Positions 1 to 8,724 of a DNA stretch of 41,623 nucleotides are shown here, piece by piece (positions within the stretch are counted from its first letter, which is position 1; every line of letters begins with the position of its first letter). The stretch is from a virus, in the IMG/VR virus record IMGVR_UViG_3300025642_000012, positions 1 to 41,623 of that record; one strand, 5' to 3'. Made by a program: the position numbers and the translations under genes. The notes under the pieces are model-generated. The model saw nothing but the letters and a program-made list of their open reading frames with translations. It was not told where the DNA came from and searched no databases.

Positions 1-725
1 ATTTTAATATAATTGATGATACTTTGGGGGCAACTTTGTCTATTCTTGATTCATCAGGCAACGTCGGCATCGGGACAACGAGTCCGACAGCATTACTCCA
101 CTTAGCAGCAGGGACAGCTACAAATCCCCCTCTGAAACTAACAGAAGGAGTAGCTCTTACAACTCCAGAAGCAGGAAGTATTGAATATTACAATGGGAAG
201 ATTTACATTACAAACCAAAACGAACAAAAAGCGATAGACAGAACTTCTGATGTAATTGTGTCAACAGTAACAGTCGCAGACACAACAACTGAAACAACTC
301 TTTACACTGCTCCAATCGCTGCGAATAGTTTAGAAGCTGGAAATGTCTTTAAAGTTCATTGTGATGGAATAGTTACTAACGATAGTGGAACTGCTGGAGA
401 TGAAGTTACTCTAAGAATATACGTAGGAGCAAGTGAGACTCCAGTAGCCACTTTAGAAACAAACACAAGACAATTAACAGACCAAGACTGGCATATGAAT
501 GCTAATGCTACTCAAAGAACTATCGGAGCGTCAGGGTCAAGAGCAATTCATATTCATTTAGAAGTTGGAGACGCTACTGCCAGAGGAGATATTACTTCAA
601 TGGTTGGAATAGCAACAATCGACACAACAGCTAATATGGATATAAGGATTACAGCTCAATGGGCTAGTGCTGAAACAGACAATACGATAAGCTTGTATCA
701 GGGGTTTACGGAATACAAGAACTAA
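1..725 (+). CDS. Tail fibre protein, C-terminal part (truncated by window edge)
   Basis: The frame is open from base 3 to the TAA at 723-725 with no convincing start, so the N-terminus lies outside the window. It contains the phrase SGNVGIGTTSP, common in phage fibre and tail proteins, followed by a beta-rich Thr/Ala-rich region. It overlaps the next gene as TAATG. It may be the end of the repeat-containing fibre gene that begins at 40531 if the genome is circular. Host-binding function is inferred from composition and position. Confidence 0.7.
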   Translation, partial: FNIIDDTLGATLSILDSSGNVGIGTTSPTALLHLAAGTATNPPLKLTEGVALTTPEAGSIEYYNGKIYITNQNEQKAIDRTSDVIVSTVTVADTTTETTLYTAPIAANSLEAGNVFKVHCDGIVTNDSGTAGDEVTLRIYVGASETPVATLETNTRQLTDQDWHMNANATQRTIGASGSRAIHIHLEVGDATARGDITSMVGIATIDTTANMDIRITAQWASAETDNTISLYQGFTEYKN

Positions 726-1114
726 TGGATATCAAAACTAAAATCACGACCTCTGTCCTCACCGCAGTAACTGCTCTCGGTGGCACAGTAGCCAGCGTAG
801 ACATCCTCGCATCGAACGGTGTGGACAACATAATCGAGGAACAGGTCGTCCAAGCGAAGGAAGTGAAAAACACAATGACACTGCTCAAATTCAAAGACAC
901 CTACGACGACAGCGACACAAAAAGACTCAAAGCCCACCTCCGCCCACTCGCCCTCAAGATCAAAAACGAAGAAAAGATAGAAGTCCTCAAAATGGATGAA
1001 TTCCAAGCTCTAATGTCAATCACAGACAACGATGAAAAAATCACCTTCGTAAACGATAAAGGGGAAGATGTCTCAACAATCGTCAAAAATTATTTATTTA
1101 ACCAAACACAATGA
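725..1114 (+). CDS. Hypothetical protein with hydrophobic N-terminus
   Basis: 129 aa. The first ~30 residues are a weakly hydrophobic Ala/Val/Thr stretch after Lys, resembling a signal peptide or short anchor. The remainder is charged and alpha/beta. I do not recognise the family. It starts at the ATG overlapping the previous stop (TAATG) and its last codons contain the TTTAACC motif that precedes the next start. It sits in the post-fibre cluster of small membrane and lysis-type genes. Confidence 0.6.
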   Translation: MDIKTKITTSVLTAVTALGGTVASVDILASNGVDNIIEEQVVQAKEVKNTMTLLKFKDTYDDSDTKRLKAHLRPLALKIKNEEKIEVLKMDEFQALMSITDNDEKITFVNDKGEDVSTIVKNYLFNQTQ

Positions 1115-1347
1115 TCACAACACGAAATCTCGACTGGAACGAAACAATCGGAGGGTTTTGCGATATTCCACAAGAAATGGACGATGATCTTTCCACCGCC
1201 GAAACAGCACTTGAAAACATAACTATGTCCCGGGACAAAATCGCCACCGCATTCGGGAACGCACCGGAGCAGCGAGAATCACTCGCATTACTCGACAAAC
1301 AAATCGGTGAAATCCGCGAATGGATATTTCAATTATTAATTAAATGA
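1111..1347 (+). CDS. Hypothetical small helical protein
   Basis: 78 aa, acidic and largely helical, family unknown. The ATG overlaps the previous stop by 4 nt and is preceded by TTTAAC with 8 nt to ATG, the phage's apparent initiation motif, here embedded in the coding sequence of the upstream gene. It lies directly before a holin-like gene. Confidence 0.6.
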   Translation: MITTRNLDWNETIGGFCDIPQEMDDDLSTAETALENITMSRDKIATAFGNAPEQRESLALLDKQIGEIREWIFQLLIK

Positions 1348-1373
1348 AAAATTTTACAATTAACCAAATTAAC

Positions 1374-1586
1374 ATGAATGAAACTAAAAGCGCACTATCG
1401 TCAACCACGATAAAAAGCTCCATCGTCGGAGGGATACTCGGACTAATAACACTCCTCAAAGCTTTCGGAGTGGATATCGACCTAGATCAAGGCAATGTGA
1501 CTGAGATCGTCGGAGCTTTCGCCATCATCATCACAGCCGCAATGGCAGCGTGGGGACGATTCAAAGCGACAAGTAAGATCAAATAA
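1374..1586 (+). CDS. Holin-like membrane protein
   Basis: About 70 aa from the chosen ATG. It has a hydrophobic segment (residues ~11-25, SIVGGILGLITLL), a polar/acidic middle, a second hydrophobic segment (~43-60) and a basic tail with GRFKATSKIK. This layout resembles small phage holins that end in a GR.KA-type basic tail. An in-frame ATG at 1344 exists, but 1374 is preferred because ATTAACC lies 9 nt before it. Two-helix topology and the neighbouring tiny membrane genes fit a lysis cassette. Family assignment is by pattern only. Confidence 0.6.
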   Translation: MNETKSALSSTTIKSSIVGGILGLITLLKAFGVDIDLDQGNVTEIVGAFAIIITAAMAAWGRFKATSKIK

Positions 1587-1745
1587 ATGACCCAACAGAC
1601 ATGTCTCGAAATCATAAAGATAGCTTTACTCGCTGGAATCCTAGCTGGAATAGTATTTATCTTCGCAGCCGTACAGACACAGAATGTCTATTTCTCAATC
1701 CTCCACGACGCAACAAGCGTTGAAGTTCAAACCGTCTATGAATAA
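1587..1745 (+). CDS. Tiny membrane protein
   Basis: 52 aa. Starts directly after the stop of the holin-like gene (TAAATG). One clear transmembrane segment at residues ~10-30 (IKIALLAGILAGIVFIFAAV) follows a short polar N-terminus, and the tail is polar. No family recognised. It could be a holin partner or spanin-like component given its place between a holin-like gene and a second membrane protein. Confidence 0.55.
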   Translation: MTQQTCLEIIKIALLAGILAGIVFIFAAVQTQNVYFSILHDATSVEVQTVYE

Positions 1746-1748
1746 TCT

Positions 1749-1868
1749 ATGACTAAAGATAAAAAATTTCGCCTAAAGATCATCATCCATAAACGGAAAC
1801 CCGAACCATCTGTAAAAAGGTTCAAACGCAAAATGCGTCTAAAAAAAGGAATGACTAAACTAGTTTAA
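1749..1868 (+). CDS. Very basic small peptide
   Basis: 39 aa, about one third Lys/Arg, so probably nucleic-acid or membrane-surface binding. No family recognised. It starts 3 nt after the previous stop and ends 2 nt before the next ATG. Tight packing on both sides is the main evidence that it is translated. Confidence 0.45.
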   Translation: MTKDKKFRLKIIIHKRKPEPSVKRFKRKMRLKKGMTKLV

Positions 1869-1870
1869 TT

Positions 1871-2098
1871 ATGAATACAATTGAAGCGGTAAACGCAAAG
1901 GTCGAAAAGAAAGTAGACAGAGCTTGGTTTATCTGGGCGATCAGTTTAGCTGGAGGAATATTATTCTTCGTCAATGCTCAAGTCTCATCCAACAGAGAAG
2001 ATGTGATTGACCTAAAGTCAATCGTCCCTGTGCTAAACGAACGAACCCAAACAATAATCGACGACATAAAGCAAATCAAAATTATAATCCAAAAATGA
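1871..2098 (+). CDS. Single-pass membrane protein with C-terminal coiled coil
   Basis: 75 aa. Transmembrane segment at residues ~19-35 (WFIWAISLAGGILFFV), then a ~40-residue amphipathic helix rich in Ile/Val/Asn typical of a coiled coil. This topology is seen in inner spanins and XhlA-like lysis proteins, but no family is certain. Stop and next start overlap as ATGA (2095), indicating translational coupling to the tail adaptor gene. Confidence 0.55.
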   Translation: MNTIEAVNAKVEKKVDRAWFIWAISLAGGILFFVNAQVSSNREDVIDLKSIVPVLNERTQTIIDDIKQIKIIIQK

Positions 2099-2931
2099 CC
2101 ACCTTCCTCAAAATCTCAGACATTAAAACCTCCATTATAAATAATAAGGATAATGTAGGCGGAGCAAACGACACTCAAATTATCGAGTGGTGCGAGTTTA
2201 TCAATCAGTCACTCTATCCGAAACTAGTCAATATCAATCCGAACGACTATTTAACTAATTCGGTTTTTAAAACAATCGCAGACACGGCTAACTACACTCT
2301 CCCGACTAACTTCCAGAATATCAGAGTCGGTGGAGTCTACGAAACACAAACAGGGACTGATTTCGGAGCTTTGAACTACGACGCCGAAACAGTCGCCTTT
2401 TCGACCATCGGGCAAACTATCACCGGAGGAACAAGCGGGGCAACAGGGACGCTCTCTGTGGTCAAATCTAGCACCCTAATACTCACAAGCGTATTGGGGA
2501 CTTTCGAAGACAACGAGGTGATTACAGGCTCGACCGAAGGCTCGGCAACAGTAAACGGAACGCTCATTGCTTACAAATATTCGAATGTAAATCTCGTCGA
2601 GACTGGGTTCGGAAGTCAAAAAACAGGCTACTGGCTGGATGACTCTTTGAACTTCACCCCAACACCAGACCAGTCAAAGGTTTTTGTTTTGAGATACATC
2701 ACATCACTCACAACCCTGTCCTTATTGACAGACGACACAATCATCCCTGCTCGCTATCGTGAGTTCGCAAGAGACGCAGCAGATATTTATTGGAATCAAT
2801 GGCGAGACGACTCTGCGAGTGAAGCCGAAAGCGGACAAAGAGCGGCGCAAGCTCTCACTCATCTTTTAGGCACATTTGCCAAAACACCATCTGTTTTTAG
2901 TCTCCCGAATCGAACTAATATTTATCGTTAA
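2095..2931 (+). CDS. Tail adaptor (head-tail connector) protein
   Basis: 278 aa. The helical N-terminus (residues ~1-60) and C-terminal part with RYREFARDAADIYWNQW match the usual pattern of podovirus tail adaptor proteins, which dock under the portal ring. Residues ~108-158 hold a Gly/Thr-rich beta insert (TGGTSGATGTL) that recurs in the next gene. It is directly followed, with a 1-nt stop/start overlap, by the nozzle-type protein, the standard order. Function is by context and pattern. Confidence 0.65.
   Translation: MTTFLKISDIKTSIINNKDNVGGANDTQIIEWCEFINQSLYPKLVNINPNDYLTNSVFKTIADTANYTLPTNFQNIRVGGVYETQTGTDFGALNYDAETVAFSTIGQTITGGTSGATGTLSVVKSSTLILTSVLGTFEDNEVITGSTEGSATVNGTLIAYKYSNVNLVETGFGSQKTGYWLDDSLNFTPTPDQSKVFVLRYITSLTTLSLLTDDTIIPARYREFARDAADIYWNQWRDDSASEAESGQRAAQALTHLLGTFAKTPSVFSLPNRTNIYR
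2420..2444 (+). repeat. 25-bp repeat encoding shared beta insert (copy 1)
   Basis: 25 bp identical to 3391-3415 in the neighbouring nozzle gene. It encodes the ITGGTSGAT start of a ~50-residue Thr/Gly-rich module in both tail proteins. Confidence 0.8.
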
Positions 2932-4745
2932 TGTTCCCAGTTTTAAAGCCATCTCGAAGAAGCTCTAAAAAGGTGCGCTCAACTATGCCCACGAAAGGGG
3001 CAAATGAGCTGTATTTAACGCAATTCCTCTCACCGAAACAGGCAAAAAAGGTGATGAATTACTTTATCAGACAAGAAACTGAACTCTATAAAAGAGGAGG
3101 AATCCGCCAAAGACAAAGAGTTGCAAGCATCGAACGACCTGTAATCTTCAGAGAGTGGACAAATACAACTGCTGCCTTGGCTTATGGCACAACGCTATCT
3201 GTTTTTAATCACAATGACGACACAATCAACACAGTTAAGACTGACTTCACAGCCGACCTAACCGATGCCGTCCGCTACGGAACAGATATTTATTCTTGCA
3301 ATGGTATTTATGGAGATGTGATCTACAAGACTACACTCCCGACCCTACTCTACAACACCCAAACTGCCAATTTCACAGCAGGGCTAGTAATCACCGGAGG
3401 AACAAGCGGGGCAACTGCCACAATCATCACAGACACAGACGCAGGAGCAACAGGAACGCTCACACTCGACAACATCACCGGAATCTTCGTCACCACCGAA
3501 ACAATCACCGACTCATCAACTGGAAGCGCAAAAGCCAACGGCGCTTTGGTGTTTACAAATACAGCCGTAATCACAGCAAGTGGAGGAACAGTCCCGAAGT
3601 GTGAAGCATTATCTATTTTCGATAAAAGCCTTGTAGCCATCAAAACGAACAACAACGAGAGCGAATTGCTTTTGACGGCTCAAAACGACTTCACAGACTG
3701 GGACACGAGCGTCGTCACCCTCGGAGCTGCTTATTCAATCATCTACGCCTTCGCAGGAAAAGCAAAAGGGTCTTCTAACTTCCAGTCCAATCAAGGTGGA
3801 AATCAAAGCTACGGAAATGTTTTAGTCGGATTCTTTGAAAGTGGTTATGCAGGGTTTGAAAGAAGCTCACAAGACATCGGGGCTGTTCAAACTCAAATCT
3901 TCCCTGTCATGTTTGAGAAACTTAATGATGGTGGTGAAAGAAATTCACTCTCATTTCCAAAAGGAATCGCTTTTTGTAATGAGAATGGAATTTTTGTCCT
4001 CATCAACAACTTAAACGGAGAGAGAGTTGAACTGACACGAAATATCGCCCGAAGCAGGAAAGCCGACTTCGACTTCACTGGTGCAGACATCGCCTGGTCT
4101 TCGATCGACAACAGACTTTATGTCACCCTCCGAGAGAATGCCGAAATCAATAACCTGATCTTGTGGTTCGATACTCAATCTTTCAAAGAAATCATTTGGG
4201 GCGAAATACCTTTCGGAGTCTCTTCATTCTTCACCAAAGATAAAAAACTGTTTGGAACTGCCTCTGCTTCTCCCAGAGTCCTCGAAATGTTCTCCGAAGA
4301 TCAAACAGACGACGAGGGGGCAGCAATCGACTACGAATACATCCAACCGATGAACGAAGGGAGTCTCGAAACAATCAAAGACTGGAAACAGCTTGACCTT
4401 GGTGGAGATATTTCAAACGGTGCCCCAGTAAGCGTGGAAGTGCTAGGAATAAAGGAAGAAGGTGGTGAAATAGTCGAAACTGGTATATCTTATACTTGGA
4501 CATCAGCCGGAGGTCTGTCAACCGAAAGCGAACTCGGAACAGCTGAACTAGCAGTCGATGCCTTCGTCGCAACCCCTTCGGCAGGTAAACCGATCTGGAC
4601 TCCCGCCACTGGACATAAAAAAGCCTACGGATACAACTCTTATTTATTAAAAATCTCAGGCTCTGACAAAGCAAAAAACATCATCAGATACGCCACTGGG
4701 ACAATCGCAGAAAAGAGAAATCAACGACAAAATATTTTAACCTAA
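2931..4745 (+). CDS. Tail nozzle / stabilisation protein, beta-propeller type
   Basis: 604 aa. Repeated beta-blade segments (for example IAWSSIDNRLYVTL and LILWFDTQSFKEIIWG) resemble P22 gp10-like tail stabilisation or nozzle proteins that cap the adaptor ring. An N-terminal region with RGGIRQRQR is typical of this group. Residues ~153-205 hold the same Thr/Gly-rich insert as in the adaptor. The ATG overlaps the adaptor's stop. The last codons supply TTTTAACC ahead of the next gene. The family is inferred from blade pattern and gene order. Confidence 0.65.
   Translation: MFPVLKPSRRSSKKVRSTMPTKGANELYLTQFLSPKQAKKVMNYFIRQETELYKRGGIRQRQRVASIERPVIFREWTNTTAALAYGTTLSVFNHNDDTINTVKTDFTADLTDAVRYGTDIYSCNGIYGDVIYKTTLPTLLYNTQTANFTAGLVITGGTSGATATIITDTDAGATGTLTLDNITGIFVTTETITDSSTGSAKANGALVFTNTAVITASGGTVPKCEALSIFDKSLVAIKTNNNESELLLTAQNDFTDWDTSVVTLGAAYSIIYAFAGKAKGSSNFQSNQGGNQSYGNVLVGFFESGYAGFERSSQDIGAVQTQIFPVMFEKLNDGGERNSLSFPKGIAFCNENGIFVLINNLNGERVELTRNIARSRKADFDFTGADIAWSSIDNRLYVTLRENAEINNLILWFDTQSFKEIIWGEIPFGVSSFFTKDKKLFGTASASPRVLEMFSEDQTDDEGAAIDYEYIQPMNEGSLETIKDWKQLDLGGDISNGAPVSVEVLGIKEEGGEIVETGISYTWTSAGGLSTESELGTAELAVDAFVATPSAGKPIWTPATGHKKAYGYNSYLLKISGSDKAKNIIRYATGTIAEKRNQRQNILT
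3391..3415 (+). repeat. 25-bp repeat encoding shared beta insert (copy 2)
   Basis: Identical to 2420-2444. Marks a mobile or duplicated beta module present in both adjacent tail genes. Confidence 0.8.
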
Positions 4746-4749
4746 CACA

Positions 4750-5976
4750 ATGACCGCCCCGACAAGCCTTCCCGACTTCGCCTTCGACTTCACCGAGATA
4801 AATGAGACAACAGCCCCAATACTGGCTGAAACCTCGCTAGAAGGCTCCACTGCCCTCGTACTCGCCTCTGCGTGGACAGGAAGCATCACCAAAGCCGCAA
4901 TCCTCGGAGCAAAGACTCCAACAGGAAAATATATGCAACTCTACATCGTTGCTGGAGGATGGACAGACTCAACCCACATCGTAATAACAACTCGTCCACT
5001 CAAACAAGACTCGGATGACATCAACACAGCCGACACAGCCAATGATTTTGACCTCCCAGCCGGAACGAAGATTTATCCAGTCGTCTCGAATTATCATTTG
5101 AAATATCTAGCACAAGCCATCCTCGGGACTATCTCAAACGGAAGTCTTTTATTCACCATCGGAACAAATACAGATTCGACAGTCACGATCAATCACGCTC
5201 AAAGTGGATCAACAGTCGGATGGTTAAGAAATAATATCTCAACCGGAAAAGCTCAATTCTCAAATGACGGAACAACTTGGGTAAACTTCGACAACGCAGG
5301 TGTAGGAGTCCTCACAGGAGGTGATGGAATCTCAATCACTGGTGCAGGTGCTACAATAAATGTAGACACAACTGACACCGATGTATTCGTAAAAACAAGT
5401 AGCGGAGCAGCAGATGAAAATAAAGTGCCAGTCTTAAATGCAGACGGAGATATAGCAGATGGTTTTATCCCAAGCACAATCGCAAGAGATAGCGAACTCT
5501 CTGGAATATCACCAACAGACGGAACGACTCTAACTGGCGGTGCAGCCAGTGATGCTGACGCTCTGCATACTCACTCTAATGTTTCAGCACCAGTCGCCGT
5601 AAAAGCCGGAACAACAACTACGCTGTGGACAGATGCTACCGAATACGACACTGCCAGCACATCCTATGTTTCAAAAGGGGCTACAAAAGTAATGAACTTC
5701 AACGGAAATATGACATTTAGTGTAGCCCTTAAAAACTCTAATAATGGTCAAAATGCTAGTTTAAAAACTTCCTATACTGATGCTGCAGGAACTGCAGCGT
5801 CGCTCGAACTAACATCAGATACATCAGCGACATACAATACAAAAACTGGAACTATCTATCCAGCGATTGGTTCAAATATTACTTTTGAGCTAAAAGCAAG
5901 CGCTAATACTGCATACGCAAAAGATATGTTTTTCAAGGCGGTCATCGTTAACGCTGATGATTCCAAGATTCTCTAA
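4750..5976 (+). CDS. Tail fibre / appendage protein
   Basis: 408 aa, Thr/Ala/Gly-rich and beta-rich throughout with few charged helices, typical of trimeric tail appendages. It contains GGDGISITGAGATINV and SDADALHTHSN, phrases usual in phage fibres. The C-terminal ~130 residues look like a compact beta domain that could bind receptor. The start is supported by TTTTAACC 8 nt upstream, inside the end of the nozzle gene. Receptor binding is inferred. Confidence 0.6.
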   Translation: MTAPTSLPDFAFDFTEINETTAPILAETSLEGSTALVLASAWTGSITKAAILGAKTPTGKYMQLYIVAGGWTDSTHIVITTRPLKQDSDDINTADTANDFDLPAGTKIYPVVSNYHLKYLAQAILGTISNGSLLFTIGTNTDSTVTINHAQSGSTVGWLRNNISTGKAQFSNDGTTWVNFDNAGVGVLTGGDGISITGAGATINVDTTDTDVFVKTSSGAADENKVPVLNADGDIADGFIPSTIARDSELSGISPTDGTTLTGGAASDADALHTHSNVSAPVAVKAGTTTTLWTDATEYDTASTSYVSKGATKVMNFNGNMTFSVALKNSNNGQNASLKTSYTDAAGTAASLELTSDTSATYNTKTGTIYPAIGSNITFELKASANTAYAKDMFFKAVIVNADDSKIL

Positions 5977-5991
5977 ACATTAAACAACTAA

Positions 5992-8724
5992 ATGCTTAAT
6001 CTATACCAATCACGAATAGGAGAATCATCCCTCACTTCGGTGAGAGAACAGCGGCTCACTTATCTCACCCCAGCCGAAAAGCAAAGAAAGCTCGAAGCTC
6101 AAACTAGAGCAGTCGCCGCTCAAACAGTCAACCCTGCGAAGCCCACAATAACTCCCCCAGCGTCCACAGGGACAGCTAGAGGGGTAATAACACCGACTAT
6201 CTTTCAAGGAGGACCAACAACATCCCCCATCCAACAAAAGATAGACGCTTCAATCGACTCTGCTACTTTTACCCCAACTCAAAACACAGACGCTTTAGGG
6301 AATGTGTGGGAAACAAAACAGGGCGGTGCGAAAGTTTTAATTGGAGGTGGATATATCAACGAGAAAGGTGTGCGTGTTCCTGAAACAAGCTCTGCGACCG
6401 CTCGCTCACTCGACCCTATTTTATCTACTCAAGGCGCCTTATCACGAGATGCCACAAGTCAAATCGCGGCTGGATACGCCAATATCGCTAAACAAAGAGA
6501 AGCAGCGGGAGAAACAGCACAAGCTAATGTAGTCGCACCAATCACCTCTTTCCTTCAAGAAAGCCCCGAAGGAGTCCAAAGTGGTCTTCTCAAAAATAAA
6601 ACAGTCCAGTCTAATATTGCCTCAGCTAGAGATCGAGCAATTTCAAGCGACCCGCGAGTTATTGATGCAAAAAATAAACTCTTGAACTCGTCGGCTAAAC
6701 TCGCCTCTGCTCGGCAGAACATCCAAACCATAAAACAAGCCCAAGAAGTGGCTAATTTGGAACAGGAAATCACCGTAGCAAACGATATTATCGCCCTCGT
6801 CGAAGAGAATCAAAAAACAGCCGACGAAAGAATCACCAGTTTTTTAACACCAGACACCCTCGGAGCAATCGCTCTAAACCCAGAAATAGCAGATTCTCTA
6901 CTGGCTTCTTTTGAAGGAACATCCTACACAACAGCCCAAATACGAGAAATGGCGTATTTACAAGGTCAAGTAAACGAATATGCAAGCAAAAAGACCCTCA
7001 CACCCGAAGAGCAAGTCAAACTAGATCAAGCAAGAGCCAATCTCACCAAAACACAAGCGGAAGTAGCTCAAATCGGGAAAACAGACCCCACTACCTCACA
7101 ACAAGACTTCGGTTTTTATCAACAACTCCAAGCAAGTGATCCAGCAATGGCTGAACAGTTTGCCAAGATGAAGGGGTTTGGGGCGGAGGCACCATTAAGC
7201 TCAATAGAGCAACAAATAAAAGAAGCCGATCTCGCATACAAGAACGCTCAAACAGCTGTCCAACGAGCGAATGCACGAAAGACCCTCGACGGATTAACAG
7301 ACTACAAAGCGTATTCTGAAACAAATGCTGATGTTGTTGGCACATTGAGCAATCTAGGAGATTCGATGCACACAGACGAACTATACGCCGCTGCGGGGAT
7401 CTCACGGACAGGAGGACAAGAGTTCTACGGACAATGCGCTGCATTCGTGAATGATACATTAGGATCTGCGAGTAAATACGGATCAAATCTTACTGATAAA
7501 ACTCGCAACATCAATAGCGACACTCCAACTCCAGGCAGTGTGTTCGTATCCAATATCGGAGCGGCTGGAATTGGTCATTGTGGATTTGTCGAATCGGTAG
7601 ATTATGAAAATCAAACAGCTACCATTTATGATGTAAACCGACACGGAGGAGGTCAAGGAAGCCGCAGAAATATCTCGTTTAATGATTTAGCCTCTCCAAC
7701 AGGCGAGGGCGTGATCGGTTATGAGAACCTGTCTTTGACCTCGAAGGAGAATGCAGGTGCAGCAGGAACTGCAACCGAAGCTGATAGATTCGTAAGCAGA
7801 TATGAATTAGCCTCAACTCCATCCGCTAAAGATGCAATTCTCGCCGAGGCTGAAAAAGCTAATTTAGGTGAACAAGTAGCTGAAAGATTAGCAGACTCAG
7901 TAGTGCAAGACCCAACTAGCCAAAATATTCTTGCTGCCACTGGGTTAAGTCAAAACGCTTTCATGGCGGCTACAGGTCAGTTATCAAAGCTTCCAAGAGA
8001 TGCCGCTACTCGTAATAGAGCCAATAAGGAATTTGAAACATGGGCTAAAACAAATGATGTAGATACTTCTTTGATTGGAGCGCAATATGATGCTTATCAA
8101 AAGACTGTGACTGCTAATGTTTTAAGAAACAATCAATCTCAAGTAGCAGAAAGTGAGGTAGGAGCGACGCTAGGTAATCTCAAGGAGGCTGCTGACGAGG
8201 CTTCTTTCGGAGATATTAAGTTAAAAAATGTTGTGAAGATGTTCGCCGGAGAACAATTCAATGACCCTAATTTGTCTAAGTACAGTTTCCATCTTAGCCA
8301 GTTGAGGGAGGAGTTCGCGCTATATAATGCTGCTCTTTCTGGTCAAATTGACGATAATGGTAATATCAGAAAAATCAATGATTCAGATCATGATAGAGCA
8401 GAGCAAATTATCTTCGACGGATTTGCGGAGGGTGGCATCGAAGGATTTGAGAACGCGTTAGAGGCTTCTATTAGTAAAATGGGAGTGATATTGGAATCCA
8501 GTATCTCGGCACAGCAAGATCGAGTTTGGGATATATTTGGTGTTCAAAAACCACAAGGAGGAGAAGTAGACTTAATAACATTCGACCTAGAAGATGAAGG
8601 CGAACAGGCGAGCTATACTGAAACGAAAAATACGATTCAAGGGCTTATAGACGCAGGAGAAAACGACGAGGATATTGAACAATATTTAATTGAACTCAAA
8701 ATAGACCCTAACCAATTTTTATAA
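5992..8724 (+). CDS. Large internal virion protein with CHAP peptidase domain
   Basis: 910 aa. The first ~450 residues are Gln/Ala-rich helical coiled coil. Residues ~470-575 form a CHAP (NlpC/P60-like) domain with nucleophile C482 in GQCAAFV, H529 in GHCGFVE and N549 in YDVNRHG as the likely catalytic set. The C-terminus is helical and acidic. CHAP enzymes cut peptidoglycan peptide bonds. In a large virion protein between tail and ejection genes it most likely opens the wall during DNA entry. Its ATG is 15 nt after the fibre gene, and its stop overlaps the next ATG. Confidence 0.75.
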   Translation: MLNLYQSRIGESSLTSVREQRLTYLTPAEKQRKLEAQTRAVAAQTVNPAKPTITPPASTGTARGVITPTIFQGGPTTSPIQQKIDASIDSATFTPTQNTDALGNVWETKQGGAKVLIGGGYINEKGVRVPETSSATARSLDPILSTQGALSRDATSQIAAGYANIAKQREAAGETAQANVVAPITSFLQESPEGVQSGLLKNKTVQSNIASARDRAISSDPRVIDAKNKLLNSSAKLASARQNIQTIKQAQEVANLEQEITVANDIIALVEENQKTADERITSFLTPDTLGAIALNPEIADSLLASFEGTSYTTAQIREMAYLQGQVNEYASKKTLTPEEQVKLDQARANLTKTQAEVAQIGKTDPTTSQQDFGFYQQLQASDPAMAEQFAKMKGFGAEAPLSSIEQQIKEADLAYKNAQTAVQRANARKTLDGLTDYKAYSETNADVVGTLSNLGDSMHTDELYAAAGISRTGGQEFYGQCAAFVNDTLGSASKYGSNLTDKTRNINSDTPTPGSVFVSNIGAAGIGHCGFVESVDYENQTATIYDVNRHGGGQGSRRNISFNDLASPTGEGVIGYENLSLTSKENAGAAGTATEADRFVSRYELASTPSAKDAILAEAEKANLGEQVAERLADSVVQDPTSQNILAATGLSQNAFMAATGQLSKLPRDAATRNRANKEFETWAKTNDVDTSLIGAQYDAYQKTVTANVLRNNQSQVAESEVGATLGNLKEAADEASFGDIKLKNVVKMFAGEQFNDPNLSKYSFHLSQLREEFALYNAALSGQIDDNGNIRKINDSDHDRAEQIIFDGFAEGGIEGFENALEASISKMGVILESSISAQQDRVWDIFGVQKPQGGEVDLITFDLEDEGEQASYTETKNTIQGLIDAGENDEDIEQYLIELKIDPNQFL

